This document shows, piece by piece, positions 22,201 to 31,702 of a stretch of 64,000 nt of DNA. The stretch spans positions 2,914,001-2,978,000 of the forward strand of contig NZ_CP082928.1 of the NCBI RefSeq assembly GCF_023517795.1, given 5' to 3'. Source of the stretch: Pseudomonas fulva (GTDB taxonomy: Bacteria; Pseudomonadota; Gammaproteobacteria; Pseudomonadales; Pseudomonadaceae). A program made the translations under genes and the position numbers. A model generated the notes under the pieces. That model made no database searches, was not told the origin of the DNA, and saw only the letters and a list, made by a program, of their open reading frames with translations. Numbering within the stretch: the first letter of the stretch is position 1; each line of letters opens with the position of its first letter.

Positions 22201-24603
22201 ATGATCCTGCGCTGGCTGTTTCTTCTGATCCTGAGCATCCCCGCCACGCTATGGGCGGATCAGCCGCCAGCGGCGCCGGCGGCCATCTTCGATGCCGCGC
22301 AGCAGCAATGGCTCGCCGCCAATCCATTGCTGCGTGCCGGCGTGGTGCTGCAGCCGCCCTACGCCCAGCTCGACCGCCGCCTGCACCGCCTGACCGGGGC
22401 CAACGTGGAGATCGTCAACACCCTGGCCGCGCAGATGGGCGTGCAGGTGCGCTGGCGCACCTTCCAGACGGCGGAGGAACTGGAACAGGCGCTGCGCAGC
22501 GATCAGCTCGATCTGGCCGCGGGCCTTAGCCAGACCCCGGCCGGGCTGAGACGCTGGGTGTTTTCCGATCCCTTTCTGCGTGTCTCGCACCTGCTGGTCG
22601 GCGAGCGTGACGGCGGTGGCGCGGTCGATCTGGAACAGCTCGACGGCCGCTCACCGGTTGCCCTGAAGGGCTCCGATGCGGTGCTCGACTACCTGCGCAG
22701 CAGCTACCCGAAGCTCAAGCTGGACATCACCAATTCCCCGCGCCAGGCGCTGCAGCGCGTCGTCAATCAGCAGGCCAGCTATGCGGTGCTCGATGAGGCG
22801 CAGCTGGGGCGCCTGTCCCGGGAACCGGAGTTTCTCGGCCTGGCCATCGTCGGTGATATCGGCTTCCCGCAGTTGCTGCGGGTGGCCACACGGCGCGACC
22901 TGCCGGAGTTGTCGGCGATCATCGACGTCGCGTTGCGCAACCTGTCGGCCCGCGAGCTCGATGACCTGCACAACCGCTGGCTGCCGCCGAGCTACCTGCA
23001 ACAGGAAAGTTCGGCGAGCTTCTGGCGTGCCATCAGCCTGCTGCTCGGTCTGTTGCTGGTGTTCGCGCTGGCGCTGGCGCTGTGGCTGCGCCACCAGCGC
23101 GACACCCTGGAGTTTCGCCTGCTCGCCGCGCGCCACGAGGTGGAGCTGCGGGAGATCGCCCGCGACGCCTTGCGCCTGTCGCAGTTCTCCATCGATAACA
23201 GCACGGTGGGCATCCTCTGGGTCAACTGGGACAGCCACGTGCGCTACGCCAACCACGCCGCCGAAGCCATGCTCGGTTACCGCAGCGGCGCGCTGGTGGA
23301 TCGGCCGCTGCGCGATTTCGAACCGGACATGAGCATGGACCGCTGGCTCAACCTGTGGCGCCTGGCGCGCAAGGGTGACGAACGGCCGCCGCGCTTCGAG
23401 TCCGAATGCCTGCGCGCCGACGGCAGCCGCCTGCCGGTGGATGTGTCGTTGAGCTTTCTGCAATACCGCGATACCGAATACCTGGTGGTGTTCATCACTG
23501 ACGTGACCGAGCGCCGCCGTGCCCTGGCCGCCCTGCAGGAAAGCGAGTCGCGCCTGCAGGGTATCGCCGCCAACGTGCCGGGCGTGGTGTTTCGCCTGGA
23601 GCGCGTGCGGCCCGGCGATCCGGCGCTGTTCGCCTTTATCGGCGAGGGCAGCGAAAGCCTGGTCGGCTATCGGGCCTCCACCCTGCTGGCGCCCGACCAT
23701 GGCCTGCGCAGCCTGGTCCATCCGGACGACAAGGCCGACTACCACCGCACCCAGGACCAGGCCTTCGACAGCGACAGCGACTGGCATTGGCAGGGCCGCA
23801 TGCTCACCCAGGCCGGCGAATCGCGCTGGGTGGACATCAAGGCCATGGCCCGGCGCCTGGCCGACGGCCGGGTGATCTGGGACGGCGTGGTCTGGGACAT
23901 CAGCGACAACAAGCGCAACGAGCTGGCACTGGCCGAATCCCAGGCGCGCCTGCGCGACCTGTCCGCCCACCTGGAAAGCGTGCGCGAAGAGGAAAAGGCG
24001 CGGATCGCCCGCGAGGTGCACGACGAGCTCGGTCAGGTGCTCACCGTGCTCAAGCTGGAAACCTCGATGTGCGAACTGGGCTTCGCCGACCTCGACCCCG
24101 GCCTGCGCGAGCGCCTGGACAACATGAAGAAGCTGATCGCCAACCTGTTCCAGCTGGTGCGCGACGTGGCCACCGCCCTGCGTCCGCCGATCCTGGATGC
24201 CGGCATCGCCTCGGCCATCGAATGGCAGGCCCGACGCTTCGAGGCGCGCACGCAGATTCCCTGCCTGGTCGAGGTGCCCGAGTACGTGCCGCCGCTGAGC
24301 GACGCCAAGGCCACCGGGCTGTTCCGCATCCTTCAGGAATCGCTGACCAACGTCATGCGCCATGCCCAGGCGCATACCGTAACGGTGCGCCTGGAACTGC
24401 TGGGCGACAGCCTGCGCCTGTCGATCAGCGATGATGGCCGCGGCTTCGACCCGGCTGCCATCCGTGCCGACTCCTTCGGCCTGGTGGGCATGCGCGAGCG
24501 GGTGCTGATGCTCGGCGGACAATTGAGCCTCGACAGCCGGCCCGGCGAAGGTACCCTGTTGCGCGTGCGGGTGCCGCTGAGCGAGTGCACATCCGATGAC
24601 TAG
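22201..24603 (+). CDS. agtS: Sensor histidine kinase AgtS-like (solute-binding, two PAS, HisKA_3)
   Basis: 800-residue membrane kinase. Signal sequence, then a periplasmic family-3 solute-binding domain (about 45-265), one transmembrane segment (about 275-297), two PAS domains (about 325-440 and 450-580), a HisKA_3 dimerisation domain with phospho-acceptor H607 (VHDELGQ) and a C-terminal ATPase domain (FRILQESLTNVMRHAQ, DDGRGFD). The built-in binding domain suggests direct ligand sensing. By position next to agtR-agtABCD it matches P. aeruginosa AgtS, which controls GABA/5-aminovalerate uptake. Confidence 0.88.
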   Translation: MILRWLFLLILSIPATLWADQPPAAPAAIFDAAQQQWLAANPLLRAGVVLQPPYAQLDRRLHRLTGANVEIVNTLAAQMGVQVRWRTFQTAEELEQALRSDQLDLAAGLSQTPAGLRRWVFSDPFLRVSHLLVGERDGGGAVDLEQLDGRSPVALKGSDAVLDYLRSSYPKLKLDITNSPRQALQRVVNQQASYAVLDEAQLGRLSREPEFLGLAIVGDIGFPQLLRVATRRDLPELSAIIDVALRNLSARELDDLHNRWLPPSYLQQESSASFWRAISLLLGLLLVFALALALWLRHQRDTLEFRLLAARHEVELREIARDALRLSQFSIDNSTVGILWVNWDSHVRYANHAAEAMLGYRSGALVDRPLRDFEPDMSMDRWLNLWRLARKGDERPPRFESECLRADGSRLPVDVSLSFLQYRDTEYLVVFITDVTERRRALAALQESESRLQGIAANVPGVVFRLERVRPGDPALFAFIGEGSESLVGYRASTLLAPDHGLRSLVHPDDKADYHRTQDQAFDSDSDWHWQGRMLTQAGESRWVDIKAMARRLADGRVIWDGVVWDISDNKRNELALAESQARLRDLSAHLESVREEEKARIAREVHDELGQVLTVLKLETSMCELGFADLDPGLRERLDNMKKLIANLFQLVRDVATALRPPILDAGIASAIEWQARRFEARTQIPCLVEVPEYVPPLSDAKATGLFRILQESLTNVMRHAQAHTVTVRLELLGDSLRLSISDDGRGFDPAAIRADSFGLVGMRERVLMLGGQLSLDSRPGEGTLLRVRVPLSECTSDD

Positions 24604-24615
24604 GAGGTTGAGCCC

Positions 24616-25245
24616 GTGATCCGAGTACTGGTGGCCGAAGACCACACCATCGTCCGCGAGGGCATCAAGCAACTGATCGGCATGGCCCGTGACCTGCAGG
24701 TGGTCGGCGAAGCGAGCAACGGCGAGCAGTTGCTGGAAACCCTGCGGCATACACCATGCGAGGTGGTGCTGCTGGATATCTCCATGCCCGGCGTCAACGG
24801 CCTGGAGGCGATTCCGCGGATTCGTGCGTTGAGCCAGGCACCGGCGATTCTGGTCCTGTCGATGCACGACGAGGCGCAGATGGCCGCCCGCGCCCTGAAG
24901 ATCGGCGCCGCCGGCTACGCCACCAAGGACAGCGACCCGGCGTTGCTGCTCACCGCGATCCGCAAGGTCGCCGGCGGCGGGCGCTACATTGATCCCGAAC
25001 TGGCCGACCGCATGGTCTTCGAGGTCGGCCTGACCGACTCCCGGCCGCCCCATGCGCTGCTGTCGGAGCGCGAGTTCTCGGTGTTCGAGCGCCTGGTGCA
25101 GGGCGAGGGCGTCAACGAGATCGCCGCCCACCTGGCGCTCAGCAGCAAGACCATCAGCACCCACAAGGCACGCCTGATGCAGAAGCTCAACCTGCATTCG
25201 GTGGCCGACCTGGTGCGTTACGCGGTCGAGCACAAGCTGGTCTGA
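24616..25245 (+). CDS. agtR: NarL/FixJ-type response regulator AgtR-like
   Basis: 209-residue regulator with an N-terminal receiver domain (phospho-acceptor D54 in LLDISMPG) and a C-terminal LuxR-type helix-turn-helix (EIAAHLALSSKTISTHKARL). The GTG start at 24616 is preceded by AGGAGG. It follows the kinase by 12 bp, so it is its cognate partner. The likely target is the importer operon starting at 25651. Confidence 0.9.
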   Translation: MIRVLVAEDHTIVREGIKQLIGMARDLQVVGEASNGEQLLETLRHTPCEVVLLDISMPGVNGLEAIPRIRALSQAPAILVLSMHDEAQMAARALKIGAAGYATKDSDPALLLTAIRKVAGGGRYIDPELADRMVFEVGLTDSRPPHALLSEREFSVFERLVQGEGVNEIAAHLALSSKTISTHKARLMQKLNLHSVADLVRYAVEHKLV

Positions 25246-25431
25246 GAACCTGTTCAAAGTCTGCTGCGCGTCGGCACTGCGGCGTTAAAAAACAGGCTGG
25301 ATTGCCAGCCCAGTCGGACTGCTCATTTACAGCTCGTAAAGTCGATCGCGACTCCGACCGGCCCTCGCCTGTTTTTGTGGGGCCGCCTAGGCCTTGCATT
25401 GCTCTAGCTCGCGAGCCTTTGAACAGGCTCT
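25245..25431. repeat. AGAACCTGTTCA-type structured repeat, copy 1
   Basis: 187-bp element with 15-bp terminal inverted repeats (AGAACCTGTTCAAAG and, inverted, CTTTGAACAGGCTCT; one mismatch). It encloses a perfect internal pair AAAAACAGGC/GCCTGTTTTT (25288-25297/25367-25376) and GTCGGA/TCCGAC. It begins at the last base of the agtR stop codon. A related copy lies at 60395-60616. No coding capacity; probably a non-autonomous palindromic element or transcription barrier. Confidence 0.75.
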
Positions 25432-25650
25432 GAACACGCCACTTATCCATCTGCGACAGCCTGCGCCGCGCGGCGCTGCATGGCGTCGTGCTCGTCAGGC
25501 TGACGCTTATCCAATCGCGACATCTGTGTAGGGATCGCCCTACAAGCATCTTTCCGCCTGCCTTATAGCAAAGTGTCATTACGCCCGATTTCCAGGCTCC
25601 AACGTCGGTTCTAGTCTTGGCTCACGGTAGAACAACAGGCAGGTGCGGTG
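25246..25650. other. agtR-agtA intergenic region
   Basis: 405 bp without a gene. The first 186 bp are the structured repeat. The remainder should hold the promoter of the importer operon and contains the palindrome at 25527-25544. I see no leader peptide and no second repeat. Confidence 0.6.
25527..25544. promoter_or_regulatory. Candidate AgtR operator upstream of agtA
   Basis: TGTAGGGATCGCCCTACA: 7-bp perfect arms around ATCG, about 110 bp upstream of the transporter ATG. Such short palindromes are typical LuxR/NarL-family response-regulator sites, and the neighbouring regulator is of that family. Binding is inferred, not shown. Confidence 0.45.
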
Positions 25651-26760
25651 ATGGGCGACACTTCTTCGAGCGACATCCTGGTCAGCTTTCGTGGCGTGCA
25701 AAAGAGCTACGACGGCGAGAACCTGATCGTCAAAGATCTCAACCTGGATATTCGCAAGGGCGAGTTCCTGACCCTGCTCGGGCCGTCCGGCTCCGGCAAG
25801 ACCACCAGCCTGATGATGCTGGCCGGTTTCGAGACGCCCACCGCCGGTGAGATCACCCTGGCCGGCAAGCGCCTGAACAACGTGCCGCCGCACAAGCGCG
25901 ACATCGGCATGGTGTTCCAGAACTACGCGTTGTTCCCCCACATGACGGTAGCCGAGAACCTGGCCTTTCCGCTCAGCGTGCGCGGCATGAGCAAGGCCGA
26001 CGTCGGCGAGAAGGTCAAGCGCTCGCTGTCGATGGTGCAGTTGGACGCCTTCGCCGGCCGCTACCCGGCCCAGCTCTCCGGGGGCCAGCAGCAGCGCGTG
26101 GCCCTGGCTCGGGCACTGGTGTTCGAGCCGCAGCTGGTGCTGATGGACGAGCCGCTCGGTGCGCTCGACAAGCAGCTGCGCGAGCACATGCAGATGGAGA
26201 TCAAGCACATCCACCAGCGCCTTGGGGTGACCGTGGTCTACGTGACCCACGACCAGAGCGAAGCGCTGACCATGTCCGATCGCGTCGCCGTGTTCCACCA
26301 GGGCGAGATCCAGCAGATCGCCCCGCCGCGCGAACTCTACGAGTCGCCGCGCAACACCTTCGTGGCCCAGTTCATCGGTGAGAACAACCGCTTCGCCGGT
26401 GAGCTGGTCGAGCGCACGGGCGACACCTGCACCGTGCAGCTGGCGCGTGGCGAAAAGGTCCAGGCCCTGGCCGTCAACGTCGGCCAGCCGGGCGATGCGG
26501 TGAGCCTGTCGATTCGCCCGGAGCGCATCCGCCTGAATGCCGCGGCCGAGGGCTGCGACAACCGCTTCTCCGGCCGTGTATCGGAGTTCATCTACCTGGG
26601 CGACCACGTGCGCGTGCGCCTGGAGGTCTGTGGCAAGACCGATTTCTTCGTCAAGCAACCGATCGCCGAGCTCGACCCTGCGCTCGCGGTCGGTGATGTG
26701 ATCCCGCTCGGCTGGCAGGTCGAGCACGTTCGCGCCCTCGATCCGCTGTCGGCGGAATGA
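25651..26760 (+). CDS. agtA: ABC importer ATPase (PotA-like), AgtA
   Basis: 369-residue ATPase of the spermidine/putrescine-type importer family. Walker A is GPSGSGKT, signature LSGGQQQR, Walker [13 protein letters not shown], plus a C-terminal TOBE-like domain ([10 protein letters not shown]). The ATG at 25651 directly follows a GTG at 25648 that could also start. The operon order ATPase, binding protein, permease, permease equals P. aeruginosa agtABCD, an importer of GABA and 5-aminovalerate. Confidence 0.9.
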   Translation: MGDTSSSDILVSFRGVQKSYDGENLIVKDLNLDIRKGEFLTLLGPSGSGKTTSLMMLAGFETPTAGEITLAGKRLNNVPPHKRDIGMVFQNYALFPHMTVAENLAFPLSVRGMSKADVGEKVKRSLSMVQLDAFAGRYPAQLSGGQQQRVALARALVFEPQLVLMDEPLGALDKQLREHMQMEIKHIHQRLGVTVVYVTHDQSEALTMSDRVAVFHQGEIQQIAPPRELYESPRNTFVAQFIGENNRFAGELVERTGDTCTVQLARGEKVQALAVNVGQPGDAVSLSIRPERIRLNAAAEGCDNRFSGRVSEFIYLGDHVRVRLEVCGKTDFFVKQPIAELDPALAVGDVIPLGWQVEHVRALDPLSAE

Positions 26761-26804
26761 TCGGCGTTTTGCGCTTTACCACAGCACTTGGAGCCAACAT
26801 AAAA

Positions 26805-27839
26805 ATGTCGAAGCTATTCTCCCTTTCCGCGCTGACACTGGGCCTGGTTTGCGCTGCACAGGTTCAGGCTGCAGATCTCACCGTCATCAACTTCGGTGGC
26901 GCCAACAAGGATGCCCAGGTCAAGGCCTACTACCAGCCGTGGGAAGCGGCGGGTAACGGCAAGATCATCGCCGGCGAATACAACGGTGAAATGGCCAAGG
27001 TCAAGGCCATGGTCGACACCAACAGCGTGTCCTGGGACCTGGTCGAGGTCGAGTCCCCCGAGCTGGCCCGTGGTTGCGACGAAGACCTGTTCGAAGAGAT
27101 CGACTACGCCGTAGTCGGTGACAAGAGTGCCCTGGTACCGGGCGCTGCCTCCATGTGCGGCGTCGGCTTCTTCGTCTGGTCGACCGTGATGGCCTACAAC
27201 GCCGACAAGCTGAGCACCGCGCCGACGGGCTGGGCGGATTTCTGGGACGTGAAGAAATTCCCCGGCAAGCGCGGCCTGCGCAAGGGCGCCAAGTACACCC
27301 TCGAGTTCGCCCTGATGGCCGACGGCGTTGCGCCGAAAGACGTCTACAAGGTGCTGGCGAGCAAGGACGGCCAGGAGCGCGCGTTCAAGAAGCTCGACGA
27401 GCTCAAGCCGTACATCCAGTGGTGGGAAGCCGGCGCCCAGCCGCCGCAGTACCTCGCTTCCGGTGACGTGGTCATGAGCTCGGCCTACAACGGCCGCATC
27501 GCCGCCACCCAGAAGGAGGGCAGCAGCCTGAAAGTGGTGTGGGACGGTGGCATCTACGACTTCGACGCCTGGGCCATCCCCAAGGGCGCTAAGAACAAGG
27601 ATGAGGCCATGAAGTTCATCGCCTTCACCCTGCAGCCGGAAACCCAGAAGACCTATTCGGAAAACATCGCTTACGGCCCGGTGAACCCGAAAGCCGTCGA
27701 TCTGCTCGATGCCAAGGTCGCCGCCGACCTGCCCACCGCACCGCAGAACATCGCCAACCAGGTGGCCATGGACGTGACCTTCTGGGCCGACTTCGGCGAA
27801 GTGCTGGAGCAGCGCTTCAACGCTTGGGCTGCCAAGTAA
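26805..27839 (+). CDS. agtB: Periplasmic solute-binding protein (PotD-like), AgtB
   Basis: 344-residue secreted binding protein with a clear signal peptide (MSKLFSLSALTLGLVCAAQ, cleavage after VQAA). The mature domain starts DLTVINFGGANKDAQVKAY and belongs to the polyamine/amino-acid type. It delivers substrate to AgtC/AgtD. The ATG at 26805 gives the signal peptide; the longer frame from 26757 would bury it. Confidence 0.9.
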   Translation: MSKLFSLSALTLGLVCAAQVQAADLTVINFGGANKDAQVKAYYQPWEAAGNGKIIAGEYNGEMAKVKAMVDTNSVSWDLVEVESPELARGCDEDLFEEIDYAVVGDKSALVPGAASMCGVGFFVWSTVMAYNADKLSTAPTGWADFWDVKKFPGKRGLRKGAKYTLEFALMADGVAPKDVYKVLASKDGQERAFKKLDELKPYIQWWEAGAQPPQYLASGDVVMSSAYNGRIAATQKEGSSLKVVWDGGIYDFDAWAIPKGAKNKDEAMKFIAFTLQPETQKTYSENIAYGPVNPKAVDLLDAKVAADLPTAPQNIANQVAMDVTFWADFGEVLEQRFNAWAAK

Positions 27840-27954
27840 CGGCCCGGCGTAATGCGGTGAACGCCACCAGCGCTCACCTGTTGCAAGGAGCGTCCGCGTG
27901 CGGGCGCTCCGGCTTTACCCCCGAATTCTTATCCGCTTCACCGGAGTTATCCCC

Positions 27955-29202
27955 ATGGCCCTAGCAGTGCCCCATGCCGAGGTCGCCGGCCCCACGCTCA
28001 AGCAGCGCCTGGCGCGCGCCGAGCGGATGAATCGCCTGAAATCCCAGGCCCTTATCCTGCCGCTGGTGCTGTTTCTCGTGTTCACCTTTCTGGTGCCGAT
28101 CGTGGCGCTGCTCAACCGCAGCGTGGATAACCCGGACGTGGTCGGCTCGCTGCCGCGCACCGTCGAGGCCATCGACGGCTGGGACGGCCGCGGCCTGCCC
28201 GAAGAGCCCGTCTACAAGGCGTTGGCCCTGGACCTGGCCGAGGCCCGCGAACAGCAGAAGCTCGGCGACCTGTCCAAGCGCCTGAACATGGAGCTGGCCG
28301 GCTACCGCAGCCTGCTGGCCAAGACCGGCCGCGCGCTGCCGTTCGAGGCCGAGCCTGCTTCCTACAAGGAGGCGCTGGAGTCCTTCGACGAGCGTTGGGG
28401 CGACCCCGCCTACTGGCAGGTGATCCGCCGCAACAGCAGTTCCTGGACCTCCTATTACCTGCTCGCCGCCCTGGACCATCGCGTCGACGACGCCGGTGCG
28501 GTGGTCAAGACCACCCCGGACCAGGCCATCTACCTGGACATCTTCGCCCGCACCTTCTGGATGGGCGCGGTGATCACCGCCATCTGCCTGGCGCTGGCCT
28601 ATCCGCTGGCGTATCTGCTGGCCAACCTGCCGACCCGCCAGGGCAATCTGCTGATGATCATGGTGCTGCTGCCGTTCTGGACCTCGATCCTGGTGCGCGT
28701 GGCGGCCTGGATCGTACTGCTGCAGTCGGGCGGGCTGATCAACTCGGCGCTGATCAAGATCGGCATCATCGACCAGCCGCTGGAACTGGTGTTCAACCGC
28801 ACCGGCGTGTACATCTCCATGGTGCACATCATGCTGCCGTTCATGATCCTGCCGATCTACAGCGTCATGAAGGGCATCTCGCCGACCTACATGCGCGCCG
28901 CGATCTCCCTGGGCTGCCACCCGTTCGCCAGCTTCTGGCGGGTGTATTTCCCGCAGACCCTGGCCGGCGTCGGCGCCGGTTGCCTGCTGGTGTTCATCCT
29001 GTCCATCGGCTACTACATCACGCCCGCGCTGCTCGGCAGCCCGAGCGACCAGATGGTCAGCTACTTCGTCGCCTTCTACACCAACACCACCATCAACTGG
29101 GGCATGGCCACCGCGCTGGGCGGCTTGCTGCTGGTCGCCACGCTGCTGCTCTACGTGGTGTACAGCTGGTTGGTGGGTGCGGGTCGGTTGCGTCTGGGTT
29201 AA
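27955..29202 (+). CDS. agtC: ABC importer permease (PotB-like), AgtC, with large loop insertion
   Basis: 415-residue inner-membrane permease. The first membrane segment (ALILPLVLFLVFTFLVPIVALL, about residues 30-52) is followed by about 150 mainly hydrophilic residues before the remaining five helices and the EAA-type loop (YMRAAISLGCHPFASF). Ordinary PotB proteins are near 285 residues, so the extra length is this loop, expected on the periplasmic side. The start at 27955 lies after GGAG at 27942. Confidence 0.9.
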   Translation: MALAVPHAEVAGPTLKQRLARAERMNRLKSQALILPLVLFLVFTFLVPIVALLNRSVDNPDVVGSLPRTVEAIDGWDGRGLPEEPVYKALALDLAEAREQQKLGDLSKRLNMELAGYRSLLAKTGRALPFEAEPASYKEALESFDERWGDPAYWQVIRRNSSSWTSYYLLAALDHRVDDAGAVVKTTPDQAIYLDIFARTFWMGAVITAICLALAYPLAYLLANLPTRQGNLLMIMVLLPFWTSILVRVAAWIVLLQSGGLINSALIKIGIIDQPLELVFNRTGVYISMVHIMLPFMILPIYSVMKGISPTYMRAAISLGCHPFASFWRVYFPQTLAGVGAGCLLVFILSIGYYITPALLGSPSDQMVSYFVAFYTNTTINWGMATALGGLLLVATLLLYVVYSWLVGAGRLRLG

Positions 29203-29219
29203 CGAGCGGAGATTAGAAA

Positions 29220-30047
29220 ATGCTGAGTCCTTATATGTCTCCCGTCGAGCGCGCCTGGTACTACGGTTTGCGCCTGCTCTGCGGCCTGGTGCTGTTGTTC
29301 CTGGTGCTGCCGATCCTGGTGATCGTGCCGCTGTCGTTCAACTCCGGCACCTTTCTGATCTACCCGATGCAAGGGTTCTCGATGCGCTGGTACGAGGACT
29401 TCTTCGGCTCGGCCGGCTGGATGCGTGCGTTGAAGAACAGCATGATCATCGCCCCGGCGGCGACCGTGCTGGCCATGATCCTCGGCACCCTGGCCGCCAT
29501 CGGCCTGACCCGCTCGGAGTTTCGCGGCAAGGCGCTGGTGATGAGCCTGCTGATCTCGCCGATGGTGGTGCCGGTGGTGATCGTCGGCGTCGCCAGCTAC
29601 CTGTTCTTCGCGCCCCTGGGCCTGGCCAACGGCTACCTGTCGCTGATCGTGGTGCATGCGGTGCTGGGTGTGCCCTTCGTGATCATCACCGTGTCGGCGA
29701 CCCTGCAGGGCTTCAACTACAACCTGGTACGCGCCGCGGCCAGCCTCGGCGCCTCGCCGATCACCGCGTTCCGCCGGGTGACCCTGCCGCTGATCGCGCC
29801 GGGCGTGATCTCCGGCGCGCTGTTCGCCTTCGCTACCTCGTTCGATGAAGTGGTGGTCACGCTGTTCCTCGCCGGCCCCGAGCAGGTCACCCTGCCGCGG
29901 CAGATGTTCAGCGGCATCCGCGAGAACCTCAGCCCGACCATCGCCGCCGCGGCGACCCTGCTGATCGGCTTCTCGATCCTGCTGCTGCTGATCCTGGAAT
30001 GGCTGCGCGGGCGCAGCGAGAAGATGCGCACCCAGGTCAACGAATGA
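29220..30047 (+). CDS. agtD: ABC importer permease (PotC-like), AgtD
   Basis: 275-residue permease with six predicted membrane segments and the coupling loop NLVRAAASLGASPITAFRRV. It pairs with AgtC to form the channel. It starts 17 bp after agtC with GGAG upstream, and the operon ends at the strong terminator at 30069. Confidence 0.92.
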   Translation: MLSPYMSPVERAWYYGLRLLCGLVLLFLVLPILVIVPLSFNSGTFLIYPMQGFSMRWYEDFFGSAGWMRALKNSMIIAPAATVLAMILGTLAAIGLTRSEFRGKALVMSLLISPMVVPVVIVGVASYLFFAPLGLANGYLSLIVVHAVLGVPFVIITVSATLQGFNYNLVRAAASLGASPITAFRRVTLPLIAPGVISGALFAFATSFDEVVVTLFLAGPEQVTLPRQMFSGIRENLSPTIAAAATLLIGFSILLLLILEWLRGRSEKMRTQVNE

Positions 30048-30068
30048 CCTCTTCCGCGGCGTAGCCGT

Positions 30069-30104
30069 AACCGCCGCAGCCCCTCGGGTTGCGGCGGTTT
30101 TTTA
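30069..30104 (+). terminator. Terminator of the agt importer operon
   Basis: 10-bp perfect stem (AACCGCCGCA/TGCGGCGGTT) with an 11-nt loop and a run of six Ts. Textbook rho-independent terminator, separating the importer from the sigma54 regulator gene. Confidence 0.9.
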
Positions 30105-30160
30105 TGCCCGATCATCCAGCGAGTACACTGCCAGGTCTTCTGCCCGTACCTGGAAAGCCC

Positions 30161-31528
30161 ATGGATTTCAACGATCCCAGTTTTCGCGAGTTGCTCGATG
30201 CGCTGCACGACGGCGTCTACATCACCGACGCCGATGGCATCACCCTCAAGGTCAACGGCGCCTATGAGCGGCTGACCGGCCTGCGCAGCGAGGATGTGGT
30301 CGGCCAGCACATGCAGGCGCTGGTGGAGCAGGGGGTGATCTCCCAGTCGGTGTCGCTGCGGGTGCTCAAGGAGGGCAAGGCGCTGTCGCTGATGCAGAGC
30401 GTCAGCCAGGGCAAGCGCCTGCTGGTCAGCGGTACGCCGATTCTCGATGCGGCCGGCCATGTGCGCTACGTGGTCAGCACGGTGCGCGACATGACAGAAC
30501 TGCTGCGCATCAAGCACGAACGCGATGAACTGCAGCAGCTCAAGCAGTTGCGCAACAGTACCGCGAAGCTGCACGCCGGCCAGCGTGACGATTTGCTCGA
30601 CGCCTCGCCGGTGGCCAACCACCCGGCCTCGGGGCGCCTGTTCGGCCAGGCCCGGCAGGTGGCCGCCAGCGACGTGAAAGTGCTGCTGCAGGGCGAAACC
30701 GGCGTCGGCAAGACATTGATCGCCCAGTACATCCACAAGCGCAGCCCGCGCGCGGCCCAGCCGTTCCTGGCGCTCAACTGCGGCGCGCTGCCGGAGAACC
30801 TGATCGAGGCCGAGCTGTTCGGCTACGTGGCGGGCGCCTTTACCGGCGCCGGCAGCAAGGGCAAGCGCGGCCTGCTGGAGCTGGCCCATCACGGCACGGT
30901 GTTTCTCGACGAGATCGGCGACCTGCCGCTGGCCCTGCAGGTCAAGCTGCTCAAGGTGATCGAGGAGAGCCGCTTCATTCCCGTGGGCGGCCTGGAGCTC
31001 AAGGAAGTGGACGTGCGCATCATCACCGCCACCCACCACGACCTGCGCCAGATGGTCGCCGACGGGCGCTTTCGTGCCGACCTCTACTATCGCCTCAACG
31101 TGGTGCCGATCCATATCCCGGCGCTACGCGAGCGGCCGGAGGAAATCCAGCCGCTGCTCGACTTCTACCTGGCCGAGTTCAACGCGCGCTACGGCCGTGA
31201 GCTGACCTGGGGGCTGGAAGCGCTGGATGCGCTCACCGACTACGCCTGGCCCGGCAACATTCGCGAGCTGATCAATCTGGTCGAACGCTTGGTGGTCACC
31301 TGCACCGGCGAGGCCGTGGAGCTGTTCGACCTGCCCGAGGAGATGCGTCTGTCGACGGCGGATGCGGGCAATGAAAGCCTGCCGCTGCGCAAGCAGGTCG
31401 AGCAGCTCGAGCGGCGGCTGATCCGCAAGGCCCTGGTGCAGCACAAGACCACCCGCGAGGCGGCCAAGGCGCTCGGTCTCAGCCAGGCGACGCTGGTGCA
31501 GAAGATGAAGCGCTGGGAACAAGGCTGA
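30161..31528 (+). CDS. Sigma54-dependent PAS enhancer-binding regulator
   Basis: 455-residue activator. N-terminal PAS sensor (about 5-125), central AAA+ domain with Walker A GETGVGKT and the sigma54-contact motif GAFTGA, C-terminal Fis-type helix-turn-helix ([20 protein letters not shown]). The PAS domain implies control by a small intracellular ligand rather than phosphorylation. The ATG at 30161 follows GGAAA. The next operon carries a sigma54 promoter and an upstream palindrome, so it is the likely target. Confidence 0.92.
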   Translation: MDFNDPSFRELLDALHDGVYITDADGITLKVNGAYERLTGLRSEDVVGQHMQALVEQGVISQSVSLRVLKEGKALSLMQSVSQGKRLLVSGTPILDAAGHVRYVVSTVRDMTELLRIKHERDELQQLKQLRNSTAKLHAGQRDDLLDASPVANHPASGRLFGQARQVAASDVKVLLQGETGVGKTLIAQYIHKRSPRAAQPFLALNCGALPENLIEAELFGYVAGAFTGAGSKGKRGLLELAHHGTVFLDEIGDLPLALQVKLLKVIEESRFIPVGGLELKEVDVRIITATHHDLRQMVADGRFRADLYYRLNVVPIHIPALRERPEEIQPLLDFYLAEFNARYGRELTWGLEALDALTDYAWPGNIRELINLVERLVVTCTGEAVELFDLPEEMRLSTADAGNESLPLRKQVEQLERRLIRKALVQHKTTREAAKALGLSQATLVQKMKRWEQG

Positions 31529-31533
31529 TTGGA

Positions 31534-31566
31534 AAATGGATCAAATGGCAGGCCCTTGATCCATTT
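31534..31566. promoter_or_regulatory. Candidate enhancer (UAS) for the sigma54 regulator
   Basis: Perfect 11-bp inverted repeat AAATGGATCAA ... TTGATCCATTT with 11 bp between arms, so half-site centres are 22 bp apart (two helical turns). It is centred about 95 bp upstream of the sigma54 promoter and just after the regulator stop codon. Position and symmetry fit a Fis-type HTH dimer site. Confidence 0.65.
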
Positions 31567-31639
31567 GCTGATCGGAAACCAGCGCCGCTGACCTGTGACA
31601 GATCGACGCAACCCGTCTACCACGAGGGTTTCGCCCGGC

Positions 31640-31655
31640 TGGCACAGGAATCGCT
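31640..31655 (+). promoter_or_regulatory. Sigma54 promoter upstream of the alcohol dehydrogenase
   Basis: TGGCACAGGAATCGCT aligns without gaps to TGGCACG-N4-TTGCW, keeping the invariant GG (-24) and GC (-12) at the right spacing. Only two consensus positions differ. It lies 47 bp before the dehydrogenase ATG. Confidence 0.75.
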
Positions 31656-31702
31656 ATGACAGGCCCGAACCCGTCCCGCAAGACAACGCATAAAAGGGCC
31701 TG

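Noticed and set aside
22651..25257. Long minus-strand open frame opposite agtS and agtR
   Set aside because: His/Gln/Gly-rich shadow translation with no domain; agtS and agtR are clear on the plus strand.
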